From a virus, in IMG/VR virus record IMGVR_UViG_3300010354_000763, positions 1 through 22,081 of that record: DNA of 22,081 nt; one strand, written 5' to 3'. Within the stretch, counting starts at the first letter, position 1, and the number at the start of each line of letters is the position of its first letter. The notes under the pieces are model-generated. The model searched no databases, was not told the origin of the DNA, and was given only the letters and a program-made list of their open reading frames with translations. Positions 7,503 through 15,562 of this stretch are shown here, piece by piece. Made by a program: the position numbers and the translations under genes.

Positions 7503-8615
7503 GTGTATAAAGTGCTTCTTGTAGTTCCTGGCGATCAGCTGGCGGCGGCCGTTCAAGCACGAGAGGCCGCCGTTGAAATTCTCGGAAGTGTGAAGCTGAC
7601 GATCGTGTCTCAATTAGAGCCCTTCGCCGACAATCGAATTCCTGATGCCATAATAAGCGTCGCCAACTGCGAGTACGATAAGTTGGCGGCGCTTCCTTAT
7701 TGGGTGAGGCGGCGCTGGATTAATCCTCAGGCTGTTCCTTCGGTGCGCGATATCATCGAGTCAGTAAAGCAAATCTATTGGAGCTATACCGATCCTCGAC
7801 AAGACGGAATTCCAAAAGTTTCCATCTTCACGCCCACGCACAACTCGGCGAAGTTTATCGCAGAAACCTGGGAAGCCGTACGCGACCAAACTTATTCAAA
7901 CTTCGAGTGGGTGATCGTCGATGATGGATCGACCGACAACACCGTAAAGATATTAAAAGAGTTTCGAGCCGCTGATCCGCGCATTAAAATCTTCGAGTTC
8001 CCGCCTATAAATCGAATCGGTTATCTGAAGAAGGCCGCGACGGGTTTGTGCACCGGTAATTTTTTAGTTGAACTCGATCACGACGATTGGTTGACGCCTA
8101 ACTGCTTGGAGCGAGTGGTCCAGACCTTTGCCTTAGATCCAAAGATCGGCATGGTCTACAGTAATTCCGCAGAATACTATCCGGAAACTGGGTTGTGTAA
8201 CGTGTACGGTGCGCCGTATTGGCGTTATCGAAAAACCGAATGGCGCGACATGTTCGTCGACGAGGCCCTTAGTTGGGACGTAAACGGAACGTATACCGAC
8301 GGGTTTAACGTATGGAACGTTATCGACGCTATGAACGTCTGCCCTAATCACGTACGCGCTTTCCGTGCCCGCGCGCTTTCGGATATCGGCGGTTATCGTG
8401 ATTTGGTCTGGGCCGATGACTATGATGTCATGATTAGGATGTTCTTGAGACATGAGATAAAGCTCATACCTGAACTACTTTATGTTCAGCGGATGGGCAC
8501 AAACACATGGACAAGAAATACCGAATTATTGTGGCCGTGCTTCGGGGAAATACGCAAACAATACGGATACGAGCTGAATTTGAGAATACAGGAGAAGCAA
8601 CATGCGATTAAATGA
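7503..8615 (+). CDS. Glycosyltransferase family 2 protein
   Basis: This 370-residue protein starts with GTG at 7503, preceded by GAGGG. Residues ~1-100 are an N-terminal region I cannot assign (MYKVLLVVPGDQL…). The GT-A catalytic domain starts near residue 104: PKVSIFTPTHNS, then VIVDDGSTDNT at ~138-147 (nucleotide-sugar binding aspartates) and the metal-binding DHDD at 192-195. Acidic residues WADDYD further on fit the usual catalytic-base region. There is no membrane helix, so it is a soluble cytoplasmic enzyme that transfers a sugar from an activated donor to an unknown acceptor. It begins a three-gene glycosyltransferase run directly after the fibre genes; modification of a virion protein is the simplest inference. 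Confidence 0.88.
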   Translation: MYKVLLVVPGDQLAAAVQAREAAVEILGSVKLTIVSQLEPFADNRIPDAIISVANCEYDKLAALPYWVRRRWINPQAVPSVRDIIESVKQIYWSYTDPRQDGIPKVSIFTPTHNSAKFIAETWEAVRDQTYSNFEWVIVDDGSTDNTVKILKEFRAADPRIKIFEFPPINRIGYLKKAATGLCTGNFLVELDHDDWLTPNCLERVVQTFALDPKIGMVYSNSAEYYPETGLCNVYGAPYWRYRKTEWRDMFVDEALSWDVNGTYTDGFNVWNVIDAMNVCPNHVRAFRARALSDIGGYRDLVWADDYDVMIRMFLRHEIKLIPELLYVQRMGTNTWTRNTELLWPCFGEIRKQYGYELNLRIQEKQHAIK

Positions 8616-9306
8616 TTATTTTGATCAGGTTTACTGCTTATCGCTTCCACACTCGGTAGAGCGCCGAGCTTTTATGAATAAGAAGGCGGCGGCTTTTGAC
8701 CTTTCCTTCGGCTACTACCCAGGAATCTACGGTTCCCTATTAGCTAATGTGCATAAGGTGTTTTCTAAAAACACGGAAACTCGGATATCTAGCCCTAACT
8801 ATATGGGCTGCGCTTTGGCACATTTGTCCATATATAAAGACGCCTTAAGCCGCGGCCGAAAACAGATTCTAGTATTAGAGGACGATCTTCTATTTCATCG
8901 AGATCTAAATAAGAGATTTGATGATATCTGCCCTGAAATCCCCGAAAATTGGAATTTACTCTACTTAGCGTGGATTCCGCTATCCGATGATCTGAGTATG
9001 TGGGACTACAACGTCATCACACCAAACATAATCACACCGAATATTGTTCGGGCTAAGAATATGTGGTCGTGCATGGCTTACGGGATATCGGAGACTGCGA
9101 TGCAGAAGACGCTCGAGTCCTTCGATTTTTCAAAAGAAATCGATCGCTTCTTCGTGGAGGATATTCAACCTAATTATCCCTGCTACGGAATAAGGCCCCA
9201 GTTATTTGCGGGCTACGACAATTTAAGTAATAATACAGGTAACTACGACTCCATATTCCGGAAGAGCTACGACGCGCGCGTCGCTGGCCCACTCGACTAC
9301 GTATGA
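8602..9306 (+). CDS. Glycosyltransferase family 25 protein
   Basis: This 234-residue protein starts at ATG 8602, overlapping the previous gene by 14 nt, with GGAG upstream. Family GT25 features are present in order: a QVYCLSLPHSVERR start with the ERR of the donor site (~20-22), GCALAHLSIYKDAL (69-82) matching the family's GC..SH-type segment, and ILVLEDDLLF (89-98) with the acidic metal-binding motif. GT25 includes bacterial lipooligosaccharide galactosyltransferases and the animal collagen galactosyltransferases. Length fits the bacterial members. The acceptor is not shown by the sequence. The adjacent collagen-like fibre makes a protein acceptor attractive; host cell-surface glycan modification is the alternative. 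Confidence 0.85.
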   Translation: MRLNDYFDQVYCLSLPHSVERRAFMNKKAAAFDLSFGYYPGIYGSLLANVHKVFSKNTETRISSPNYMGCALAHLSIYKDALSRGRKQILVLEDDLLFHRDLNKRFDDICPEIPENWNLLYLAWIPLSDDLSMWDYNVITPNIITPNIVRAKNMWSCMAYGISETAMQKTLESFDFSKEIDRFFVEDIQPNYPCYGIRPQLFAGYDNLSNNTGNYDSIFRKSYDARVAGPLDYV

Positions 9307-9944
9307 TCTTACCGGACGTTTACATCATAACCCCCACTTATCGCCGCGATCTCAAGACGATCGAGAGGTGCATAGCTTGCGTCCGGTCTCAGGTCTACGA
9401 GGGAAATATTCATCACATTATCTGCTCGGATGGTGATCGGGAAGATTCGCTAGCCGCCCTCCAGGACATCAAGAAACAGACCGGTTCGGATAACCGGATT
9501 CTCAAATATTGCTGGACCGACGCACACACGAACAGCTGGGGCGCGGGTGTTCGGCAGTACGTACTGAACGACATTCCCGTCGTTGAGGGGGCGTACGTCG
9601 CCCACGTAGACGACGATAACATTATCTTCCCCCACTATGTGCGGGATCAGGTAATGGCTCTTGAGGCGCACCCGGAGTGCGGGTTCTCTATCTGCCAGAT
9701 TATTCACGATGGTCCGTTGCCGGATCACCTAGGCCGACCGCCGGCGATTATTACGGGTATACCACCCCGGATTCAAAACATCGACACCCTTCAGGTTATG
9801 GTACGGATTGAGGCTATGCGCAACTGCGGTTGGATCTGTGAGACCGGGTCTACAGGATACCTGAATGACGGTAGAACGTATGAAAAATTAGGGAAGCTTT
9901 TTAAGTATATCGAGGTGCCTGATATTTTAGGCGTACACCTTTGA
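9303..9944 (+). CDS. Glycosyltransferase family 2-like protein
   Basis: This 213-residue protein starts at ATG 9303 in an ATGA overlap with the GT25 gene. It has the GT-A layout: VYIITPTYRRDLKTIERC at the start, IICSDGD (39-45) in place of the usual VDDGS, a GAGVRQYVLN segment, and AHVDDDNIIFPHYV (100-113) as the DXD metal site. It is shorter than typical GT2 enzymes, with little C-terminal to the acceptor region. It lies in the same transcription unit as the other two glycosyltransferases, so the three probably build a short glycan in sequence. Donor and acceptor are unknown. Confidence 0.8.
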   Translation: MILPDVYIITPTYRRDLKTIERCIACVRSQVYEGNIHHIICSDGDREDSLAALQDIKKQTGSDNRILKYCWTDAHTNSWGAGVRQYVLNDIPVVEGAYVAHVDDDNIIFPHYVRDQVMALEAHPECGFSICQIIHDGPLPDHLGRPPAIITGIPPRIQNIDTLQVMVRIEAMRNCGWICETGSTGYLNDGRTYEKLGKLFKYIEVPDILGVHL

Positions 9945-9970
9945 CGGATGTTTGACTAATTAAACTATAT
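9941..9970 (+). promoter_or_regulatory. Weak candidate promoter before the 590-residue gene
   Basis: The 52-bp gap at 9945-9996 is one of the few in the window and is AT-rich. It has two overlapping TTGAC boxes (9941-9945 and 9952-9956) and a TATAT (9966-9970). Spacing from the first box to TATATC is 19 bp and the second gives no good -10, so the match is poor. A phage sigma factor could use another sequence. Confidence 0.2.
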
Positions 9971-9996
9971 CTAGGTTAACTACGTCGAGGTTACTC

Positions 9997-11769
9997 ATGA
10001 AAATGGACACGCATTTTGATCCGTCGCCCTTGTTTGTCTCCAAGCCGGCCTATCAGCCGATGGAGAAGATCGCCGCTATTACCCTTGGCCGTGACGCCAA
10101 TAACTGGGAGCAGGAGATCTCTCAGGCGCTCCATAAGGAGCACCCGTTCATCCAAGAACACAACATAAACATTTTCATGACTAAGACCGACCCGGAGACG
10201 GGTACGGCGATCGGGTCACTTCAACTCGACAGTAAGATCTTAATCCCGATTATCATCGACAAATTCAAGTTGGCGCCGCTTGATCTGTTTTATTATCAAG
10301 GCAAGCTGTACCCGCTTACCAGGGCATCGCTCGAATCCGTTCTCCAGGACACATCTCTCGGAACGCCAGAGGCTCCGGGCCAAGGTGAGATGTCGGACGT
10401 CTCGCTTTATGGTCGCGTACAACCGCCCTTCGACGGCAAGTACACCTACGCGTCGTCGTTCGCCGATGTTACGACCCCGACCGTTTTTGGCTCGGCGCTT
10501 TACGCCGCCTTGGGTGGCGAGGATCTTCTGAAGCACGAATTGAGCACTAACGAAACCTTCTTCAAAGTAGCGGAGATGTATTGCTCCTCCGACTATCAAG
10601 ATAAACCTGAGAAGAAGGCCAAGATGAAGAAGAAGGCCGGGCTCTCCCTACGTACTCACGCCTCGTTTGATAAGGTTGCTTCTCACGGTCTGTTCGAGAT
10701 TTCCTCCACAAACGGGAGAGTTCCGGCTCTTATTTTCGATTCGGTAATGGGCCTGGATGGATCTATGAGGGAAGGCCGGGGATTTGCTCTTGGTCTGACC
10801 AAAGAGGCTCACTACGCGTATTTAGAACCCGGCCAAGAAGTCGCCGGCCGCAAAACGACCGTGTCCGGCACGATTGATATCGGTACGCCGCTTTCCAAAA
10901 CCGCCGGGGTCTTCTTCAAGATGACTAAGCAGGCCGGGATCTGCACCGATCCGATCTTTATTGATCACGTTGTCGGCCAGGACGAGTGGGTTTGCCACGA
11001 CAGCTACGGCCAGCGCTTCCGCATGCAGAAGACTGCCGAGATCAAAGCCCCGGTATTCGGCGGCGGCGTTCTCTCGATTCCGGCTGATTGGACGTGGGGC
11101 GACATCAAGACCAAGACGGACGTAATGACCGTTAAAGAAGCCGCGCTCACAGAACCTCACTCCTCGGCGTATTTCAGCGTCTCCAATTTCGGAGGCCGAT
11201 ATACAGTTCGTGGTTTGGATGGCTTTGCCTCGGATGGTGACGATATTGAGAAGACCGCCACCGCGCTTAATGAGCGATTCGAGACTAGAGATGTCGTCGC
11301 GCTGCTTAACAACATGAGCCACGGTGACACCGTTTATGTTTGTGTTAATCCGGTAGACACCGAGTTTGAAAATGTTTACGAGCAGATGGGCAAATTAGCC
11401 GGCGCTCACGGCGTGAACTTTATCAAGGAAGCCACGTACGTGCGCCCATGCAGCGAATTTTCGTTCAAGGCCCTTCCTTGGGGCGCTATTAAAATCGCCG
11501 CAGTTACGGATGACGACGCTAAGCAAACAGTAGATGCCATCCTGGGTCTCAACTTCCTTAACCCAGAGAATCTTTACAAATTCGCGGATAAGGTTACATT
11601 GATCGAGGATGCGAAAGAGGCTGTTGCCAAACTTCTGCTGGCGTCTCGACTTGGGCTCGATCTCGATTCCAGGCCGCTGCGCACGTCGATGTTTGCTCTA
11701 GAATCTGTCGCCCAGGATCTGCGCGAACTTCAAAATGCCGTCGAAGTCCAATCTCAATCCGAAGTGTGA
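9997..11769 (+). CDS. Unrecognised 590-residue phage protein, probably structural
   Basis: This protein starts at ATG 9997 with GAGG (9987-9990) six nt upstream. I do not recognise a family. Visible features: residues ~60-120 contain LQLDSKILIPIIIDKFKLAP and YYQGKLYPLT, which read as a compact alpha/beta domain. There is a lysine cluster KKAKMKKKAG near 205-215, a glycine/beta-rich middle, then an alternating beta/helix C-terminal third ending in a helical QDLRELQNAVEV tail. No signal peptide, transmembrane helix or nuclease motif is evident. It sits immediately before the terminase genes in the late block, where portal, capsid-associated or other virion genes are expected, so a structural role is likely but not shown. 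Codon use is more GC-rich (~55%) than in the neighbouring GT25 gene. Confidence 0.75.
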   Translation: MKMDTHFDPSPLFVSKPAYQPMEKIAAITLGRDANNWEQEISQALHKEHPFIQEHNINIFMTKTDPETGTAIGSLQLDSKILIPIIIDKFKLAPLDLFYYQGKLYPLTRASLESVLQDTSLGTPEAPGQGEMSDVSLYGRVQPPFDGKYTYASSFADVTTPTVFGSALYAALGGEDLLKHELSTNETFFKVAEMYCSSDYQDKPEKKAKMKKKAGLSLRTHASFDKVASHGLFEISSTNGRVPALIFDSVMGLDGSMREGRGFALGLTKEAHYAYLEPGQEVAGRKTTVSGTIDIGTPLSKTAGVFFKMTKQAGICTDPIFIDHVVGQDEWVCHDSYGQRFRMQKTAEIKAPVFGGGVLSIPADWTWGDIKTKTDVMTVKEAALTEPHSSAYFSVSNFGGRYTVRGLDGFASDGDDIEKTATALNERFETRDVVALLNNMSHGDTVYVCVNPVDTEFENVYEQMGKLAGAHGVNFIKEATYVRPCSEFSFKALPWGAIKIAAVTDDDAKQTVDAILGLNFLNPENLYKFADKVTLIEDAKEAVAKLLLASRLGLDLDSRPLRTSMFALESVAQDLRELQNAVEVQSQSEV

Positions 11770-12817
11770 GTCGCGGTTCTTAACGCGAACTGCGATCTTA
11801 CGCGAATACGGTGTGTCCGATCAGACGCTTCGGCGTCTGATTGACTCTCTGGGATTGGTAACGCTTCCTGCTGTTACTGAACACGGGAAGGTTCTGTACG
11901 AAATTAACAAAGAATCTGATTTTGGACTTCGATTAGGCGGTCTGTGCCCATTTTCGTTTACAGAGTTTCGACCTCCCATGCTGCGATTTATTCAAATCTC
12001 CAGCATCACCGGAACTTTAGAAGAGACCATAGCCAGTCTTAATGATCGAAAGATTGTAAATCGTTCTATCGAATTAGACGAGCTCAGCGGTATTTACGAC
12101 CAGCTCCTGGCAGCAGTACCGGAAGAGCTGTACGAGCTATTTAAGGAGCGGCGCGCCCCGAAGACGGAGGATGAATCAGCTGCCTACGCCGCAGCCCTCG
12201 CAGTTATGGGCGTGTCATCGGTATATCAATCTCCGGACGTGTTGGAGCAGTTTTACTTTCACGACGACAATCTGCTCCATCTTGTTCATCAAGTCAGCTG
12301 GACGCATTCCTCGTCTGCGGAGACCAAAGCCGCGGTGATCAATCAGGCCGTAGGGTCTCAAGTAATTACGCCGGAGGGCCTGCTTCTGTATTCGCATATA
12401 TTCCACGATAACGAATTTATGCGTGATACGGATTTATCAAAATACTGCGTCGGGTTGCCGCCTAAGTACCGAACAGCCTACAGAAAAGCCTTGACTCTTA
12501 CGACCGAAGCGTGGTTGGTCGAGGCGCAGCTTGCGCAGGATACTCTTACGGAACTTGTTCACATCAATCGGCAGTGTCGTGCTAAGATACGGGAGCTTAT
12601 GGCATCGGCCGATCCTACTGCTCGTATCGAAGGTGCGCGCCTTCTCACGACGGCTCTCAAACTTGACGATCATATCGGCAAGGTTCGTCCCGACGCCGCT
12701 AATAAGAAGATGCCCGAACACCTTAAGACGATTACGCCAGAGCCGTATCGGTTTGAAGAGTTGTTCCAATTACCGGCGGAATTGAACCCGAAAGATTCTG
12801 AATCCGATGTTGGGTGA
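11735..12817 (+). CDS. HTH protein before TerL, candidate small terminase subunit
   Basis: This 360-residue protein starts at ATG 11735, overlapping the previous gene by 35 nt with only a weak Shine-Dalgarno. Residues ~16-41, LTRTAILREYGVSDQTLRRL, form a helix-turn-helix resembling the MerR/Nu1-type winged HTH of lambda-like small terminases. The middle and C-terminus are mostly helical, including a dense region NRQCRAKIRELM followed by a possible helix ending LKLDDHIGKV. It overlaps the large terminase gene by 11 nt, the standard place for the DNA-recognition subunit. It is about twice the length of lambda Nu1 (181 residues), so it may carry an additional function or be a different DNA-binding protein. 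The terminase role is inference from position and the HTH. Confidence 0.6.
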   Translation: MPSKSNLNPKCESRFLTRTAILREYGVSDQTLRRLIDSLGLVTLPAVTEHGKVLYEINKESDFGLRLGGLCPFSFTEFRPPMLRFIQISSITGTLEETIASLNDRKIVNRSIELDELSGIYDQLLAAVPEELYELFKERRAPKTEDESAAYAAALAVMGVSSVYQSPDVLEQFYFHDDNLLHLVHQVSWTHSSSAETKAAVINQAVGSQVITPEGLLLYSHIFHDNEFMRDTDLSKYCVGLPPKYRTAYRKALTLTTEAWLVEAQLAQDTLTELVHINRQCRAKIRELMASADPTARIEGARLLTTALKLDDHIGKVRPDAANKKMPEHLKTITPEPYRFEELFQLPAELNPKDSESDVG

Positions 12818-14732
12818 GCGCGTTCCGCTTATAAGAACCAACAATCTGTGTAATACAGCCGCTGCCCGAAATGGGTTCGGTGAGATAGATCGTTGCTTAG
12901 CCCATTACTCAAATTTGACATCGGATCGATTTTCCGATCAATTTAAGTACGGCGAATTTGTAGGCAATCCGGAGACCGTTATAAATCCAGAGCGTACTGA
13001 GGAAGAAGAGCGCGAACTTCGACTCGCCGCAGACAAGGCTCTAAACGACCCTCGCGGAGCCGGCGCCGCGTACACGCAGAGCATGCTCTCGCTCATAGAG
13101 AAGTTTATCTACGTCGATTCCAAACCATTCAAATTTATATCCAAAGAAGGCGCAGCAACTTACGATCGGTCGTACCTTAAACCATTGTATGATTTCTGCG
13201 CAGATTATCCGATCGGATGCCGCAATCAGATCTGGCACACAGGTCGTCAGGTAGAGAAGTCTACGACTCAATCTGGTAAGGCGATCACGCTAGGCGCGAT
13301 GTTTCCGGCGTATAAGAGTCTCTACGTCGCTCCGCGATTTGATCAGGTAACAGTGTTCTCGAGCCAGCGCTTCCGTCCGATGGCGGAGGACAGTCCTGCT
13401 CTTACGGAATCGCTCGTTCGCCCGTCGAAGACGCTGTGGCAAGTCGGAGCTAAAGAGTTCACAAATCGCAGCTTCTTTAACTTCAGATCGTGCTACATGA
13501 CGGCCGACGGCTGCCGCGGTATTTCGGCGCATCACCTGATGATCGACGAGATTCAGGACATTCTCAGCGACAACATCCCGGTATTGGAAGAGTGCCAATC
13601 TCACTACGGTTGGGAAACCGGCCTTCGTGTTCGCAGCTACGCCGGAACTCCTAAGACAAACAATAATCCGATCACTCGTAGATATAAGCTATCGTGCCAA
13701 TTCGAGTGGATGACTAAATGCCACGCGTGTAATCACTGGAACTTCCCAGATGAGACCATGATAGGCCCGACTTCTTATATCTGCACGCGCTGCGCGAAAC
13801 CGATATTCCCCCAGCAGCACGGTATGTGGGTCCCGCAGAATCGTGCGGCTTTAGATAAGTGCTGGGGATTCCGCCTGCCTCAAATGGTGGTGCCGTTTAA
13901 AACGCACGCGGATATCTTAGAGAAGAAAAATGATCCCAATATCTCCAGGCTCAAATTCTATAACGAGTGTTTAGGTTTGTCCTACGACGAGGGCGAAGTT
14001 GTTCTCAACGAGAACGATTTACGCGCTGCCTGTGAAGACGGCGATCGGATGATGACTCCGGAACAGATCCGGATATTAGCGAACAATGGTGTTCCAATAT
14101 TTGCGGGCTTGGATCACGGAACTGGCGAAGGAGATCACCCTTCTTACACCGTGTTATCCATAGGACACTTCATACCGAGTACGCCGACGTTTGTAATTCG
14201 ATATATAAAGAGATTTGTCGGCAAAGAGTCCGAGCTTGTAAATCAGCCGCAGCTGATAAGCGAAATTTGTGAACGCGCTGGTGTGCGGATGATGATGGCG
14301 GACTGGGGATTCGGCGCATACCAAAATGCTCGAATGGTCGCCGATTTTGGTTGGAGCTGGACTCAGGGTAAACGCGTGCTTATGCAGGCAATGTACGTGC
14401 GGCAACGAGATAAGTGTCGATTTGATCCGGTGTCCATGAAATATCTGATTGATCGAAATCAATCTATGATCGATTGCATCGATGCGATCAAACGACGGAT
14501 CCTTCGGTTCTTCTCATTCGAAGATTTTCAACACTTCACCAACGATTTCACGACAATCTATCTAGAATACAACGATCGTTATGGGACATCGAAGTACGAT
14601 CACGTTGATCCGGATGACTGCTTCCACGCGGTTAATTACGCCTTCATGGCCGGTCAACAATACTTCGGTCAGCTCGTCAAGTCTTCGCTCCCGGATATCA
14701 GCAAGCTGGATACGGACGATTTAGGCTACTAA
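12807..14732 (+). CDS. terL: Large terminase subunit (lambda GpA-like) with zinc ribbon
   Basis: This 641-residue packaging ATPase/nuclease starts at ATG 12807, overlapping the upstream stop. The ATPase domain has a deviant Walker A at 145-152 (TGRQVEKS), Walker B LMIDE with D247 E248, and a YAGTPKT coupling segment at 278-284. A zinc ribbon follows: C305-x2-C308 and C326-x2-C329, then GMW and a WGFRLPQM stretch, as in the GpA family. The RNase H-like nuclease has acidic residues D436 (GLDHG), D499 (MADWGFG) and D603/D604 (DPDDCFHA). The protein cuts concatemeric DNA and drives it into the procapsid through the portal. The glutamate at 150, where the Walker glycine normally sits, is odd. Confidence in the terminase call is high; the GpA subfamily is by motif layout. 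Confidence 0.93.
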   Translation: MLGERVPLIRTNNLCNTAAARNGFGEIDRCLAHYSNLTSDRFSDQFKYGEFVGNPETVINPERTEEEERELRLAADKALNDPRGAGAAYTQSMLSLIEKFIYVDSKPFKFISKEGAATYDRSYLKPLYDFCADYPIGCRNQIWHTGRQVEKSTTQSGKAITLGAMFPAYKSLYVAPRFDQVTVFSSQRFRPMAEDSPALTESLVRPSKTLWQVGAKEFTNRSFFNFRSCYMTADGCRGISAHHLMIDEIQDILSDNIPVLEECQSHYGWETGLRVRSYAGTPKTNNNPITRRYKLSCQFEWMTKCHACNHWNFPDETMIGPTSYICTRCAKPIFPQQHGMWVPQNRAALDKCWGFRLPQMVVPFKTHADILEKKNDPNISRLKFYNECLGLSYDEGEVVLNENDLRAACEDGDRMMTPEQIRILANNGVPIFAGLDHGTGEGDHPSYTVLSIGHFIPSTPTFVIRYIKRFVGKESELVNQPQLISEICERAGVRMMMADWGFGAYQNARMVADFGWSWTQGKRVLMQAMYVRQRDKCRFDPVSMKYLIDRNQSMIDCIDAIKRRILRFFSFEDFQHFTNDFTTIYLEYNDRYGTSKYDHVDPDDCFHAVNYAFMAGQQYFGQLVKSSLPDISKLDTDDLGY

Positions 14733-14746
14733 TCCCGCCACTATCA
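14733..14746. other. Convergent junction of the rightward and leftward gene blocks
   Basis: Only 14 bp separate the TAA of the terminase gene from the stop of the leftward sigma factor gene. I see no stem-loop with a U-tract here or in the flanking ~30 bp on either strand, so transcripts may read into the opposite block or end at a factor-dependent site. Confidence 0.6.
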
Positions 14747-15562
14747 TCACTCAGAAAGCAACAACCAAAGTCGGCGCAGTGCGTGATTCTCTCGTTGCCG
14801 AATTCGCTCGCGACTGAGATTAAACGTCTTAGCTATCTCATCGTACGTCTCGCCTGCGACGTAGTGCGACATCAACAAGTACACATCATCGAACGATAAC
14901 TTATCCAACGCGCGATTAAGATTGACGACCGATTCCTCTTGTAGGATTTTGGAAGATGGCTCTATTTCGTTGTCGTACCCTTCTGGAACCGAATCTATAG
15001 GAACAACGCGCTTATCCTGATCGGATTTAAGTTTGTTTATTTTAGCGTCGCTCCAATTACACTCCGCTCGCAGATAATCGTAAACCGCGTTATCGTCAAT
15101 ATTGATGTCGGAGTATTGATCAATTAAAAGTTCGCGAGTCTTCTTGAATTGATCGTGATATGACTTGTGCCTGATAATCTTGGAGTCGTAGTTAGAGAGC
15201 TCTTCGCGAATCATGGACTGAATCCACCACATGCCGTAGGTGGAGAAGCGGAAATACTTACCGTTCAGGCCGGCTTTTATATTGAACTTATCGATGCCCT
15301 TTATAAGTCCCAGCGTACCCACAGAAACCAAATCCATCATACGTGGGTCGCCCTCAAATACGAATCGGCGAACCCCCGCCAGCACGAGCTTCATATTTCT
15401 TTTTATGAACTCGTCTCGAGCCGGACACGCGTGATTGTGAACGTGCTTGTTCCCATCACACTCCAAATGAATCATGCATAATAAGTTGCGCTCCTCCTCG
15501 GCGGTTAAGAGAGGCTGCGCAAGATCGGAAGAATCGAAATAGGATTTTAACTCGTCGCTCAC
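14747..15562 (-). CDS. Sigma-70 family RNA polymerase sigma factor
   Basis: This 271-residue protein starts with GTG at 15562 in a GTGA overlap with the upstream gene. Region 2 is clear: FIKRNMKLVLAGVRRFVFEG, DLVSVGTLGLIKGIDKFN and FRFSTYGMWWIQSMIREEL, covering core binding and the -10 recognition helix. Region 4 near the C-terminus has LDKLSFDDVYLLM, then YDEIAKTFNLSRERIRQREN, a helix-turn-helix for the -35 element. Between residues 29 and 46 there is an unusual Cys/His cluster (C29, H32, C35, H40, H42, H44, C46) where most sigma factors have a short linker. It presumably redirects host RNA polymerase to phage promoters, perhaps the late genes that converge on it; that timing is inference. 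Being last in the leftward block fits accumulation late in early expression. Confidence 0.92.
   Translation of the reverse strand: MSDELKSYFDSSDLAQPLLTAEEERNLLCMIHLECDGNKHVHNHACPARDEFIKRNMKLVLAGVRRFVFEGDPRMMDLVSVGTLGLIKGIDKFNIKAGLNGKYFRFSTYGMWWIQSMIREELSNYDSKIIRHKSYHDQFKKTRELLIDQYSDINIDDNAVYDYLRAECNWSDAKINKLKSDQDKRVVPIDSVPEGYDNEIEPSSKILQEESVVNLNRALDKLSFDDVYLLMSHYVAGETYDEIAKTFNLSRERIRQRENHALRRLWLLLSE

Noticed and set aside
10822-11322. 166-residue antisense frame inside the 590-residue gene
   Set aside because: It is fully contained in a well-supported rightward gene with good ribosome-binding site, and has no motif or own signal.
13290-13604. Antisense frame inside the large terminase gene
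   Set aside because: The terminase Walker B and coupling motifs are encoded on the other strand here; the antisense product is arginine-rich and motif-free.
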